Assembly: GCA_021791195.1 (NCBI GenBank)
Contig: JAJYXB010000024.1
Coordinates: 1-64,000, forward strand
Direction of reading: 5' to 3'
Source: Actinomycetes bacterium
GTDB taxonomy: Bacteria > Actinomycetota > Thermoleophilia > BMS3ABIN01
DNA: 64,000 nt
Position numbers and translations under genes: made by a program. This document shows positions 1 through 8,748 of the stretch, one piece after another (position 1 is the first letter of the stretch; the number at the start of each line of letters is the position of its first letter). The notes beneath the pieces are model-generated. The model was not told the DNA's origin, did no database searches, and saw nothing but the letters and a program-made list of their open reading frames with translations.

Positions 1-346
1 CCGTGACTATAAGTTCCATATTGGTTCCGCTCCCGGATATCGCCGGCAGAACGATTCTTCTTAATCGCCGCCAGGGCCGGTTTTTTAAACATGCAACTGC
101 GTCGTCATCAGCCGGAAAAGCTTTAGCGCCCGCCTGACGCCGGGACGCAAATAAGCTTTATAGCACAAGCGGCGGAAGATTGTAATGCCCTGATGGTAAT
201 GCCCTGGGCGCCAGGACGGCGCAAACTGAGGCCGGGCGCGGAGCAGCGGATGAAGAGGCGAAGCGTCATCCGCCCGCCGGTGCGCCTCATTTAGCGACGC
301 GAATAAGTCTGGCGCGTGCGGGCGGAGCGGGAAAGACGTCCGCGGA
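1..346. other. Left-edge region without a convincing complete gene
   Basis: No reading frame here looks like a real protein; the long minus-strand frame crossing it is Arg/Pro-rich and out of frame with the TPR gene that follows. A minus-strand ATG at 19-17, preceded at a plausible distance by a GGGAG-like ribosome site, could be the first six codons of a gene leaving the window, but six codons cannot establish it. A short GC-rich inverted repeat (43-47 with 76-80) is followed by six T at 81-86 and might be a weak plus-strand terminator; its loop is long. Confidence 0.3.
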
Positions 347-1015
347 TCAGGGCGCCGGCGCAGCCGGAGCGGCTGGAGCTGAAGCCGCCGGAGCGGTGGA
401 GGTGCCGGTTGTGCCGGTGTTGGACGAAGCCGGATGCTCCAGCTGGTTGATCTGATTCTTGATGTCGGCAGCATAGCTGCCGTTCGGCTGCAGCTGCAGA
501 TACTTGTTCCAGGCCTGGATGGCAACCTGGTTCTGGAGCGCTGCTTTTGCCGCCAGCCCCAGCTGCACATATGCGTCAGCGTTGCCTGGGTCGATCTTGG
601 TCGCGTCAGTCAGAACCTTCACAGCCGAGGCGGGATCGTTGAGGTCGGTCATGTAGATGCTGCCCATCCTCAGCCGCACTTCGGCGCTGTTGGGCACGAT
701 CTGCAGATACTTGTTGAACCAGGTGATGGCGTCCTGATACCGCTTGACGTTACTGCCGGCGTACAGGTTCGCCAGCTGCAGCATGGCGTCGGTGTCTTTC
801 GGATTCTGCTTGAGCTGGGTCAGGAAGTAGCTCTCACGATCACCGACAGAACTTTGCGAATCGGCGCTGGGCGTGCTCTGGGCACAGCCGGCGAAGATGT
901 TGCCGCCTACCTTCGAGCCGACTCCCAGCAATATCCCGCTAAGAGCGAATATGGTAGCCAGCGCTATCGCGAACCAGCGCGAAATGCGATTTATCTTTTT
1001 ACGGTCAAGAAGCAT
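347..1015 (-). CDS. Membrane-anchored TPR-repeat protein
   Basis: This 222-residue protein has a basic N-terminus, one hydrophobic segment at about residues 13-33, then tetratricopeptide-like helical repeats at about 58-190 (for example the stretch LQIVPNSAEVRLRMGSIYM), and an Ala/Pro/Thr-rich low-complexity tail. TPR domains act as protein-protein scaffolds, so an anchored adaptor exposed on one face of the membrane is the best reading; no partner is evident. A cysteine follows the hydrophobic segment (IFAGC) but the preceding residues are a poor lipobox, so an uncleaved signal anchor is more likely. A TATAAT element lies about 40 bp upstream of the ATG. The biological role is unknown. Confidence 0.75.
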   Translation of the reverse strand: MLLDRKKINRISRWFAIALATIFALSGILLGVGSKVGGNIFAGCAQSTPSADSQSSVGDRESYFLTQLKQNPKDTDAMLQLANLYAGSNVKRYQDAITWFNKYLQIVPNSAEVRLRMGSIYMTDLNDPASAVKVLTDATKIDPGNADAYVQLGLAAKAALQNQVAIQAWNKYLQLQPNGSYAADIKNQINQLEHPASSNTGTTGTSTAPAASAPAAPAAPAP

Positions 1016-1053
1016 GGATCAAGAGAAAATACTGAAGGAATCAGACTTTAAAT

Positions 1054-1059
1054 ATTATA
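1054..1059 (-). promoter_or_regulatory. -10 element upstream of the TPR gene
   Basis: A perfect TATAAT reads on the minus strand and predicts a transcription start near 1047, about 32 nt before the ATG at 1015. No convincing -35 hexamer was found. Confidence 0.45.
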
Positions 1060-1096
1060 GCTGAAAATTCAGCGAGGTGAAGGAGATCGCCGGATT

Positions 1097-1546
1097 TCAG
1101 CTCCCGCGTTCCGCCGCTTCGACCTTCTTCAGCCGGCGGCGGAAACGCGCTTCTCCCTTGAAGCGCGCCGAGAGGAAGATCCGCACCAGATCCAGAGCAA
1201 GCGCATGCCCCGTAACACGCCCCCCGAGGCAGATCAGGTTCATGTCGTCATCCTCGACACCCTGATGGGCGGAGAACGGGTCGGTGATCAGCGCCGCCCT
1301 GACGCCGCTGATCTTGTTGGCGGCTACACAGGCGCCGACGCCGCTGCCGCAGATGGCGATGCCGCGCTCCACCTCGCCCGCCGCCACCGCCTTTGCCAGC
1401 GGGAAGATGTAGTCGGGGTAATCGTCCGCCGGATCGCGCTCCGCGGCGCCGAAGTCGACGACATCATGGTCCAGCTCGCCGAGCTCGGCTCCCAGCCTGT
1501 TTTTCAGCTCAAGGCCGCCATGGTCGGCGGCAATCCCGATACGCAC
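1097..1546 (-). CDS. rpiB: Ribose-5-phosphate isomerase B
   Basis: RpiB interconverts ribose 5-phosphate and ribulose 5-phosphate in the cytosolic non-oxidative pentose phosphate pathway. The 149-residue product has the family start MRIGIAADHGG, the catalytic region with GIAICGSGVGACVAANK, and the segment AALITDPFSAHQGVEDDDMN typical of RpiB/LacAB sugar isomerases. Length matches the family. The start is a GTG with a GGAGG ribosome site at a good distance. The catalytic position that is Cys in many RpiB enzymes is the Cys of AICGSG. It is a single minus-strand gene between the TPR gene and an amidohydrolase. Confidence 0.95.
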   Translation of the reverse strand: MRIGIAADHGGLELKNRLGAELGELDHDVVDFGAAERDPADDYPDYIFPLAKAVAAGEVERGIAICGSGVGACVAANKISGVRAALITDPFSAHQGVEDDDMNLICLGGRVTGHALALDLVRIFLSARFKGEARFRRRLKKVEAAERGS

Positions 1547-1645
1547 GTCTGTTCCTCCTTTGCCCTGAATTGCCCGCCGCCGGAAGAGTCAAAACCCGGG
1601 CGGGCGCAACGGCTGGTTTCAGCCGCGGCCTGAACCGCGGCAAAC

Positions 1646-3013
1646 CTATCCCCAGAGCTTTGCCTTCACCGCTCTGGCCTCGACAAAGGTCTTCTCTTCG
1701 TCCATTGTCAACAGCACTTTTTTGTCATAAATAGTACGTCCGGCGACCATCGCGAAAAAGACATCTTCCTGATTCGCGCCATAAACCAGCGCCGAGCAGG
1801 GATCGTGGATCGGCGTGAAATGACTGTATTCCATGTCGACGGCGATCAGGTCGGCCTGCTTGCCGGCTTCAAGCGATCCAATGCGGTCATCCATCCCCAG
1901 CGCCCTGGCGCCTCCCAGCGTGGCGATCTGGACGCACTGATCGGCGCCGAGCGCCGCCGCGCTGCGGGAAACGCCGCGGTGCAGAAAGATGGCGGTGCGC
2001 ATCTCGCCGAACATGTCCATGATGTTGCTGCTGGCCGGACTGTCGGTGCCGAACCCGACACGAATGCCGGCCTTGAGGAACTCGGGCAGCGGCGCGATGC
2101 CGCAACCGAGCTTGGCGTTGCTCTTGGGACAGTGGGCGATGGCTACGTCGCTGCGCGCAAGAATCTCTACATCCCGGTCGCTGACGCGCACACAGTGCAC
2201 GGCGATGAAATCGGAGCCGTAGACATCCCACTGCTGCAGATACTTCACCGGTGTGACGCCGAACGGCTCCCGCATGATGTTCTCCCAACCCACCTTTTCG
2301 CGCAGATCCATCGCCAGAACTCCGGAGCCGGAGCGGATATAGACTGACTCGTCCTTGCTCTCAGCCAGGTGACTGCCGAATCTCTTGCCGCGCTCGCGGG
2401 CGAGCTCAGCCACCGCCCGGAACATGTGCGCGCTGACGGTGTAGGTGGAATGGGGAAATATCCCGACGTCGACCAGTTCATCCTGCTGCTCGTCGAGTTT
2501 ATCGATTGCCGCCGCCAGAGAGGCCATCGTCTCCGGCAGCCGGCTGTCGTCCATACCGAACGCTTCCTGATAGACGATTGCCCGCACGCCTGCCTGCTTG
2601 ATCGCGTCGATACTCGTGCCCGAGTACATCGAGTCGGCGACGGTCGTAATGCCCGAGCTCACACATTCCGAGACTCCCAGGCGCGAACTGACCGCGTAGT
2701 CTTCGGCGGACAGCCGCCGCTGGTAATCGATGAACTGCAGCAGCCAGCGGCCGAAATCGAGGTTGTCGATCAGCCCGCGGAAGACCGCGTATTCCAGATG
2801 GCTGTGACAGTTGACAAAGCCCGGCAGCAGGATCGCGTGGTGAAACTCGACTATCTCCGCGCCCGGATAGGCGGCGACAACGCCGTCAGCGGGACCGGTC
2901 CTGACAATCGTATCTCCCTGCACGGCCACGGCGCCGTCGCGGATCGGCTCTGCCACGATCGGCAGTACCCAGTCCGCGCGGAATATTCTGACGCCTTTGT
3001 CCTGACGCTGCAT
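1646..3013 (-). CDS. Amidohydrolase of the MTA/SAH deaminase-like family
   Basis: This 455-residue protein belongs to the amidohydrolase superfamily (TRZ/ATZ, cytosine/MTA/SAH-deaminase branch). It has the HxH metal motif in PGFVNCHSHLEY, the later His of GSHLAES, the His of AVHCVRVSD, and the metal/catalytic Asp in GFGTDSPASSN, so a mononuclear metal hydrolase that deaminates an adenosine-type or triazine-type amine is expected. Substrates in this group include 5'-methylthioadenosine, S-adenosylhomocysteine and aminodeoxyfutalosine; the sequence alone does not decide between them. The beta-sandwich flanks at the N- and C-termini complete the fold. It is encoded divergently from the envelope operon that starts at about 3.2 kb. 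Confidence 0.85.
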   Translation of the reverse strand: MQRQDKGVRIFRADWVLPIVAEPIRDGAVAVQGDTIVRTGPADGVVAAYPGAEIVEFHHAILLPGFVNCHSHLEYAVFRGLIDNLDFGRWLLQFIDYQRRLSAEDYAVSSRLGVSECVSSGITTVADSMYSGTSIDAIKQAGVRAIVYQEAFGMDDSRLPETMASLAAAIDKLDEQQDELVDVGIFPHSTYTVSAHMFRAVAELARERGKRFGSHLAESKDESVYIRSGSGVLAMDLREKVGWENIMREPFGVTPVKYLQQWDVYGSDFIAVHCVRVSDRDVEILARSDVAIAHCPKSNAKLGCGIAPLPEFLKAGIRVGFGTDSPASSNIMDMFGEMRTAIFLHRGVSRSAAALGADQCVQIATLGGARALGMDDRIGSLEAGKQADLIAVDMEYSHFTPIHDPCSALVYGANQEDVFFAMVAGRTIYDKKVLLTMDEEKTFVEARAVKAKLWG

Positions 3014-3140
3014 CTGTGCTATCCCTGACCTTTCTTCACTTACCGGTGGCTGGTGTTTGGCCGCCGGAGGAACAGGTTATCATGAACACCTGTCAGAACA
3101 TGATTTTACAGAAGTATTTCCGCCTGCACCCGGGGGCTTC

Positions 3141-3169
3141 TTGAGCATTCAAACTTCTTTCTATAGGAT
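3141..3169 (+). promoter_or_regulatory. Possible promoter of the envelope operon
   Basis: TTGAGC at 3141-3146, a 17-bp spacer and TAGGAT at 3164-3169 form a plausible housekeeping-sigma promoter, with a start near 3176 ahead of the glycosyltransferase gene. The match is moderate and the call is tentative. Confidence 0.35.
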
Positions 3170-3240
3170 ATTGCGGCCAGAAAGAATATCCTTCCCGGAC
3201 AGCACTCCCGGTTTTGCCCGGTAATTACCCGCCCGCAATC

Positions 3241-4977
3241 ATGAAGTATCCGAAACTTTTATTGCAAAAGCTCAATGAGATCTGGAGCGGCAAGCATCGC
3301 AGCCCCGTAGCGGTCATCGTCACCGCGGGCGGCGTCAGCCTCCTGTCATACATGGTGTTCGCCATCCTGCCGCTGTTCATCCCCGGGGGAGACTTCAGTC
3401 ACTTTCCGCCCTACATGGCGCTGCCGGACGGAGGCTTCGACCTGGAGAACTATTACCTGCTGTATCTGCTGATTGGCATCAATGCCCTACTGCTTTTCGG
3501 CATGTACTTCCTCAGCCTGAAGGCTGTCGCCACTTTACGGGATGACGCCGGCGCAGTGCTCCAGCCAGAGCACCGTCGTCCCTGGCGCAACGACCGGATG
3601 ACTTATTACATCTTCGGGATCACGGCCGTCTTCCACCTCGTGATGCTGGCAACTCCTTTCCTCTTGTCAACAGACATCTTCGATTATATCAGGCATGGAC
3701 GCATTTTCGCCCTTTATGGAGAGAATCCTCTCATAGTGCCGGCCACTTACTTCCCGCACGATCCTTTCTTCCCGATGGGTGGCTGGGTCAACACCGGCTC
3801 GGTCTACGGACCGCTGCACGTCTACGCCACCGGGGCACTGGCCTGGCTCTCGGGCAACGGCATCGGCACCAACATCCTTGTGTTCAAATCCTTCTTCATC
3901 ATCCTGAACCTGGCTAACGTTGCCCTCATCGGCATGATCGCCGCGCGCCTGCGGCCGGGGCTGGAGAAAAAAGCCATGCTCTTTTATGGCTGGAACCCGT
4001 TCATCCTCACGCTGGTGGTAGCCAACGCCCACAACGACATCTTCATGCTCACTTTCGTGCTGCTGGGCATTCTCTGCTACGTGGAAAATCGCCTGCTGTC
4101 GGGAGCCTTCTTCATCATGCTGGCGACGCTGGTCAAGTTCATCGCGCTGCCGATCCTGCTTGTCTACATTGCCCTGGTCATCCGCAGGCAAAAGTCTTTC
4201 GGCCGGCGCGTGTTTATGGGCATAGGCACGGCGGCGGCCACGGTGTTGCCCGCGGTAGTCTCATATGCGCCCCTGTGGGAAGGACGTGACACCTTCAACT
4301 ATCTGATCACCGTGGGACAGAAGACGAACTTCACTGTGGCCGGTATGCTCAGGGATGTCGCCGCCGGGCATCTGCAGCTGTCTCTCTCGAACACGATCGT
4401 GCAGCTGTCGCTGGTGGCCTTGCTGGTCGGCTTCACTTTCTGGCATGTGTTCGGGGTAAAAGACGCAGACGGCCTGCTGTCGGCTGCGGCGGGCATCGCC
4501 TTCCTGGCGCCGCTGGCGCTTTTCTGGTTCCAGCCCTGGTACCTGACTCTGGCGCTGGGGCTGCTGGCGCTGCGGCCCTGGCGGCTGATGTACAGGGCGG
4601 CGCTGTTGTTTTCCTTTACCGTTATGTTCTTTGACAGTTTCTGGTGGCACGCGCCCATGTCGATGAACGTGGAGGAGCCGCTGCGAGTACTGGTGGTCTT
4701 CGGCCCGCCGATAGCGCTGCTGGCTGTGCTAAAAGGCAGGGAGGCGCTGCCGGCGCTTTACCGGCGGTTGATGGCCTGGTCACATCAGGGCCTCGGCGCC
4801 AGGCAGGCGGCGGGGCAGGCCGTTTGTGATCCCGGCGTACGGCGGCTCGTGTTCGAACTCGGCACTCTCCTGGCTGCGGCGCTGGTTCCCATGGCGCTGA
4901 TCGTCTCCAACTCGCCACACCTGAAAGATTTTGTTAGCCTGATTGCAATGAAGCTAAAACTGCTTACCCGGCTCTGA
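3241..4977 (+). CDS. Polytopic membrane glycosyltransferase-like protein (GT87/MptB type)
   Basis: The product (578 residues from ATG 3241; a TTG at 3214 would add nine) has about a dozen hydrophobic segments. Asp residues lie in an early periplasmic loop (STDIFDYIRHGRIFALYGEN), as in lipid-phosphosugar-dependent mannosyl/arabinosyl transferases of the GT-C fold. The pattern NPFILTLVVANAHNDIFML also fits that group. Such enzymes move a sugar from a polyprenyl-phosphate donor onto a cell-envelope glycan on the outer face of the membrane. Neither start has a clear ribosome site. The stop overlaps the start of the MctB-like gene (TGATG), so the two are translationally coupled, and a polysaccharide deacetylase follows, which supports an envelope role. 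The exact donor and acceptor are unknown. Confidence 0.7.
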   Translation: MKYPKLLLQKLNEIWSGKHRSPVAVIVTAGGVSLLSYMVFAILPLFIPGGDFSHFPPYMALPDGGFDLENYYLLYLLIGINALLLFGMYFLSLKAVATLRDDAGAVLQPEHRRPWRNDRMTYYIFGITAVFHLVMLATPFLLSTDIFDYIRHGRIFALYGENPLIVPATYFPHDPFFPMGGWVNTGSVYGPLHVYATGALAWLSGNGIGTNILVFKSFFIILNLANVALIGMIAARLRPGLEKKAMLFYGWNPFILTLVVANAHNDIFMLTFVLLGILCYVENRLLSGAFFIMLATLVKFIALPILLVYIALVIRRQKSFGRRVFMGIGTAAATVLPAVVSYAPLWEGRDTFNYLITVGQKTNFTVAGMLRDVAAGHLQLSLSNTIVQLSLVALLVGFTFWHVFGVKDADGLLSAAAGIAFLAPLALFWFQPWYLTLALGLLALRPWRLMYRAALLFSFTVMFFDSFWWHAPMSMNVEEPLRVLVVFGPPIALLAVLKGREALPALYRRLMAWSHQGLGARQAAGQAVCDPGVRRLVFELGTLLAAALVPMALIVSNSPHLKDFVSLIAMKLKLLTRL

Positions 4978-5867
4978 TGCTTACCTGGCGATATCATCTC
5001 CTGACTCTGGCTGCCATCTTCCTGGCGCTGGCGCTCGGCGTTCTCATCGGCATCGCGCTCAACGACAGCGGCACCGTGAATACCGGACAGACCGACCTCA
5101 TGAACGGCATCCAGAAAGACCTGAACGGCCTGCGCCAGCAGAACGAACTGCTCAGCCAGAAGAACGGCATCAACCAGAGATTCCAGGACGACGCCTTTCC
5201 TTACATCGTTGGTGGGCGGCTGCAGGGGAAGAATGTGGCGATGATATCGGCGGGTGTCGCCGGTGACGACCTGCGCCGCAACCTGGAGTCGGCCATCCAT
5301 GCGGCCGGCGGACAGGTGGTCTCCACTACCGTACTCAATTCGCGCTACGATCCCGTTGCGCTGGCCAGCAAGGTGAAAAATGACCTGAAGAGCATGCCCG
5401 CTTATGCAAACGTCGACGCCAACTCCATCGATCCGGCAGTGGCCAAAGAGCTGGCGCACGAGATCGGCAAGGCCGGCGGCACCGGCTCTCTCACCGGACT
5501 GCAAGGCGTGCTGATCGATTCGACCAGCGGCCGGTATGACACTCCCATCGATGCGGTCGTCATCGTCGCCCGCGCCGACGACCAGCAAACACCGGCATAT
5601 GCGGACATCGAAAAACAGCTGGCGCTTGCGTTCAAAGATCTCGGCATCATCACGGTCGGCGGCGAGGCTTCCGACGCCCCCAGAACCGAGATTCCCATAT
5701 TTCAGAGCGCCGATGTCTCCAGCGTCGACAACCTGGACAGCCGCATCGGCCAGATATCGCTGGTTTATGCCCTCGCGGGCGAAAAAGGCGCCTTTGGCAC
5801 CAGGCCGGCCACGGACATGCTGATCCCGATTTTAAGAACGCCGAAGCCGGCTGCTCCCGCGCCATGA
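4977..5867 (+). CDS. MctB-family (copper transport outer-membrane protein-like)
   Basis: The 296-residue protein starts MLTWRYHLLTLAAIFLALAL, a near-textbook N-terminus of the actinobacterial MctB family. It has one transmembrane anchor (about 6-28), a coiled-coil stretch (about 40-70) and an extracytoplasmic alpha/beta domain. Mycobacterial MctB was described as lowering intracellular copper, but members are widespread and their general role is not settled. It overlaps its neighbours on both sides (TGATG upstream, ATGA downstream), so it is the middle gene of a tight three-gene envelope operon. The C-terminus is Ala/Pro-rich. Confidence 0.85.
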   Translation: MLTWRYHLLTLAAIFLALALGVLIGIALNDSGTVNTGQTDLMNGIQKDLNGLRQQNELLSQKNGINQRFQDDAFPYIVGGRLQGKNVAMISAGVAGDDLRRNLESAIHAAGGQVVSTTVLNSRYDPVALASKVKNDLKSMPAYANVDANSIDPAVAKELAHEIGKAGGTGSLTGLQGVLIDSTSGRYDTPIDAVVIVARADDQQTPAYADIEKQLALAFKDLGIITVGGEASDAPRTEIPIFQSADVSSVDNLDSRIGQISLVYALAGEKGAFGTRPATDMLIPILRTPKPAAPAP

Positions 5868-6832
5868 TGACGATATTTCCAACGTGGGTCAGTTTGGTGG
5901 CGTGTCAATTCCGGAAGCACCGCCCGGGAAGAAACTTCCCACGAATTTCCCGGGCTGCGATCGCACTGGGCGCGCTGGCCCTGCTGGCGGTAACCATCTT
6001 CGGCGCCGGCTGCGGTGAGCAGTCGTCCGGAGCCACATCCACCTACACCGGTGCTTCGCAGCTGGATGGCACACCGGCGACGGTGGCCACTACCACCACA
6101 ACCGCCTCGCAACCGTTTGTGACCCTGGCTTGGCCGCCTGCCCCGCCGCGTCCCGCCAGGGTGTTGCGCGTGCCGATCATGATGTACCACCACGTCGGCA
6201 ATCCGCCCCCGGGGGCCGACCGTATCCGCCGGGGTTTGACGCTGTCGGCCGCCAACCTGGATGCGCAGCTGGCCTGGCTCAGACAGGCGGGAGTCCAGCC
6301 GATCTCCGAGACACAGCTTTTCCAGGCGCTGTTTTACGGGGTTCCGCTACCGGCTCATCCCGTGCTGCTCACCTTCGATGACGGCTACGCGGACAATTAC
6401 ACGGTGGCCCTGCCCATCCTCCACCGGTACGGATTCACGGCAACCTTCTTCATCATCTCCGGGAAGGTGGGCAAGCCCGAATACATGAACTGGGACCAGA
6501 TCGTCAGCCTGGACCGGCAGGGGATGGATATCGGCTCGCATACCGTTGACCACAATGACCTGACGATCCTGTCCGAGGCGACGAGGCAAGGGGAACTTGC
6601 CAATTCTGCCGCGGCGATCGCCGGCCATCTCGGCCACCCGGTTTACTGGTTCTGCTATCCTTCAGGCGATCTGAATCCCAGGGTGGTGGAAGATGTGCGG
6701 GCCGCGGGCTACCTGCTTGCTACTACAGAAAAGGTAAGCGATCGACAAAGCAGCGATGCGCCGCTGACCCTTTCCCGCTACCGGATGAGCAACGCCACTC
6801 CGATGCAGGTATTCAAGGCGCTGGTGCAGTAG
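5864..6832 (+). CDS. Polysaccharide deacetylase (NodB family)
   Basis: This 322-residue exported enzyme carries a NodB-homology domain from about residue 100: the entry MMYHHVG, the catalytic motif LTFDDGYADNY (metal-binding Asp pair), the histidine metal motif SHTVDH, and the late motif FCYPSGDLN. It should remove N- or O-acetyl groups from a cell-wall or exopolysaccharide. The N-terminus has a hydrophobic signal segment at about 31-49 ending in GAGC, a weak lipobox, so it may be a lipoprotein; Thr/Ser-rich linker sequence follows. The start overlaps the previous gene by 4 nt (ATGA). Substrate is not predictable, but the operon partner is a membrane glycosyltransferase. Confidence 0.9.
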   Translation: MMTIFPTWVSLVACQFRKHRPGRNFPRISRAAIALGALALLAVTIFGAGCGEQSSGATSTYTGASQLDGTPATVATTTTTASQPFVTLAWPPAPPRPARVLRVPIMMYHHVGNPPPGADRIRRGLTLSAANLDAQLAWLRQAGVQPISETQLFQALFYGVPLPAHPVLLTFDDGYADNYTVALPILHRYGFTATFFIISGKVGKPEYMNWDQIVSLDRQGMDIGSHTVDHNDLTILSEATRQGELANSAAAIAGHLGHPVYWFCYPSGDLNPRVVEDVRAAGYLLATTEKVSDRQSSDAPLTLSRYRMSNATPMQVFKALVQ

Positions 6833-6845
6833 CTGCCGGCCGCCG

Positions 6846-7679
6846 CTATTTGCCCTCGGTCACCGCTTCGTCCGCGGCGGCGGCCGCTCTGCTGAGCCGG
6901 GCACGGATTCGCAGCAGATCCAAGATCATCCGCAGCGGATCGGTCGTCAGGTTGATGTGGCTGTCGGAGGAGTCCAGCAATAGCCGCACGGGGACCTCTG
7001 TGACGCTGTATCCGAACCGGCGCGCCAGCCCCAGAACCTCCACATCGAAGGCGTAGCCGTTGATGCAGCAGTTGATGAAAATATCATGCGCGGCCTGCGC
7101 GCGGAACCCCTTGAAGCCGCACTGCGTATCGGTAAAACCGCGCAGGGCCAACTGCCTCACCAGAGTTTTGAAAGCCGGTCCCGCCAGCCGCCTCAACAGC
7201 GGTGGCTCGGTGGCGATCTCGGAATCAGGCAGGTTGCGCGACCCGATGGCCAGATCGTAGCGTTTGAGAGCATCGACACAGCGGCTGATGGTTTCAACCG
7301 GGTACGAAAGGTCGGCATCGGTGAAGATGATAAGATCACCGCGCGCCGCCAGCACACCACGCCTCACTGCCGCCCCTTTACCCCGGTTGGTGCGCTCGCG
7401 GATCAGACGCACATCGCGGCGTCTGGCGAAATGCTGTCTTACCAGCTCCGGGCCGTCGTCGCGGCTGCCATCGTCGGAGATGATCACTTCGTAGCTGCGT
7501 TCCTGCCGCGCCAGGTAGTCAGAAATCTGGCAGACGGTGCTGACAATCCGCTCTTCCTCATTGAATACCGGGATGACTATGGAGAGCTCGACGGCAAGCG
7601 AAGGCCGGGCCGGCGCATCCACCGCTTCCGCGGCGCCCGCCGGCCGGGTGGCCATTTCAATGTCAGCGACTGACCTCAT
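6846..7679 (-). CDS. GT2 glycosyltransferase (polyprenyl-phosphate sugar synthase type)
   Basis: The GT-A domain shows SIVIPVFNEEERI, the nucleotide-sugar region VIISDDGSRDDG, and the DxD-type motif IFTDADLSYP, followed by TQCGFKGFRAQAA, as in dolichyl/undecaprenyl-phosphate glucosyl- or mannosyltransferases. Such enzymes load a sugar onto a lipid phosphate at the inner face of the membrane, a donor the GT-C enzyme at 3.2 kb could use. No C-terminal membrane segments are visible. I chose ATG 7679, five bases after the tatC stop with a weak AGG ribosome site; an in-frame ATG at 7721 would lie inside tatC and add 14 basic residues. It is co-transcribed with tatC. Confidence 0.85.
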   Translation of the reverse strand: MRSVADIEMATRPAGAAEAVDAPARPSLAVELSIVIPVFNEEERIVSTVCQISDYLARQERSYEVIISDDGSRDDGPELVRQHFARRRDVRLIRERTNRGKGAAVRRGVLAARGDLIIFTDADLSYPVETISRCVDALKRYDLAIGSRNLPDSEIATEPPLLRRLAGPAFKTLVRQLALRGFTDTQCGFKGFRAQAAHDIFINCCINGYAFDVEVLGLARRFGYSVTEVPVRLLLDSSDSHINLTTDPLRMILDLLRIRARLSRAAAAADEAVTEGK

Positions 7680-7683
7680 GCGG

Positions 7684-8451
7684 TTAACCTGCCGCTTCCC
7701 CCTCTGGTCCCTCTTCGGCAATGTCCGGTTTTTGTTTTTTCGATCTTTGCACCAGACGGCTCAGGTGGATGCTGATCTCATACAATAAAATGAAGGGGAT
7801 CCCCATCGCCAGCATCGAGAACCAGTCATTTGACGGCGTCAGCGCCGCGCTAATTACTGCCCCTGCGAGAATCGCCCACCGGCGGTTCCTGGCCAGCTGC
7901 CGGGAATTGACGATTCCCAGGCGGGCCAGGGTCAGGATGAACGCCGGCAACTCAAAGATGATACCAAACCCGAGCATGAACAGGGTCACAAATGAAAAAT
8001 ATTTGGAGGCCTGCACCTGCTGGTGGAAGAAATCGCTCTGGTAGTTGAGCAGGAAGTCAAGACCGCGTGGCAGCACCATCCACCAGCAAAAAGCGACGCC
8101 GCCCAGAAAGAGCAAAGTGGTGAAAAAAGCAGCGAAGAAAATCGCCCGCTTCTCTTTCGTCTTCAGCCCGGGGGCGACAAATGCCCAAATCTGATACATG
8201 ATCACCGGTGACGCCATCAGGACCCCCGCATAGACTGACACCTTGAAAGCAGTCATGAACGACTCCGCCGGCGCCAGGGTGATCAACTGCTTGCCGTGAA
8301 GTGGCTTGACCAGAAACGCCAGCAAATATCCCTTGAAGATGAAGCAGACGCTCGCCCCGACTGCAAGGGCAAGGGCGGAAATAATTATTCTTTTGCGGAG
8401 TTCCTCCAGATGATCGATAATCGACATCCGGAAGTTGCGGTAATCAGACAA
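7684..8451 (-). CDS. tatC: Twin-arginine translocase subunit TatC
   Basis: TatC is the six-helix receptor for twin-arginine signal peptides in the Tat folded-protein export system. The 255-residue product has the conserved N-terminal motif HLEELRKRI (about 14-22), the second-loop signature GLKTKEKR near FVAPGLKTKE, and six hydrophobic segments. The tail is charged (SKKQKPDIAEEGPEGEAAG). No tatA or tatB is adjacent. A GT2 glycosyltransferase follows five bases downstream, so the two probably share a transcript. Confidence 0.95.
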   Translation of the reverse strand: MSDYRNFRMSIIDHLEELRKRIIISALALAVGASVCFIFKGYLLAFLVKPLHGKQLITLAPAESFMTAFKVSVYAGVLMASPVIMYQIWAFVAPGLKTKEKRAIFFAAFFTTLLFLGGVAFCWWMVLPRGLDFLLNYQSDFFHQQVQASKYFSFVTLFMLGFGIIFELPAFILTLARLGIVNSRQLARNRRWAILAGAVISAALTPSNDWFSMLAMGIPFILLYEISIHLSRLVQRSKKQKPDIAEEGPEGEAAG

Positions 8452-8748
8452 TGGCCCGAGTGATTAGGCCGGTAGCGGCCCGGGAACAGATCCTCGTACC
8501 GGCCGGCTGCTTGGTGATTTCTGTGTACTTGCCTGCTTCGATTTTAACAGCTGGTCCGGCACAGTGCTTCGCTGTTCTTGCGCCGTGTCCGTGACGTGAT
8601 TCCCGGTAGCGGCTGGCAGCAAACCGCGCCGCGCAGCTGCCGCGGCTTTGAGGCTAAGTCATTCTAGGCGACCCTACCGGGCATGTCAATTTGAAGAGAC
8701 CGGGCTCTCAGTTACTTTATCCCTGCAAATATTGCTAAATTAAAAGAC
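8452..8748. other. Divergent intergenic region
   Basis: This gap of nearly 300 bp separates tatC (minus) from the methyltransferase gene (plus). Apart from the extended -10 element at its right end I see no gene, RNA or strong repeat. Confidence 0.5.
8733..8741 (+). promoter_or_regulatory. Extended -10 promoter, leaderless start
   Basis: TGCTAAATT is an extended -10 element ending seven bases before the ATG at 8749, so the transcript is expected to begin at or next to the start codon. No Shine-Dalgarno sequence precedes the ATG. Confidence 0.5.

Noticed and set aside
85-570. Minus-strand 161-codon frame
   Set aside because: Arg/Pro-rich composition, out of frame with and overlapping the TPR gene; a GC-rich shadow frame.
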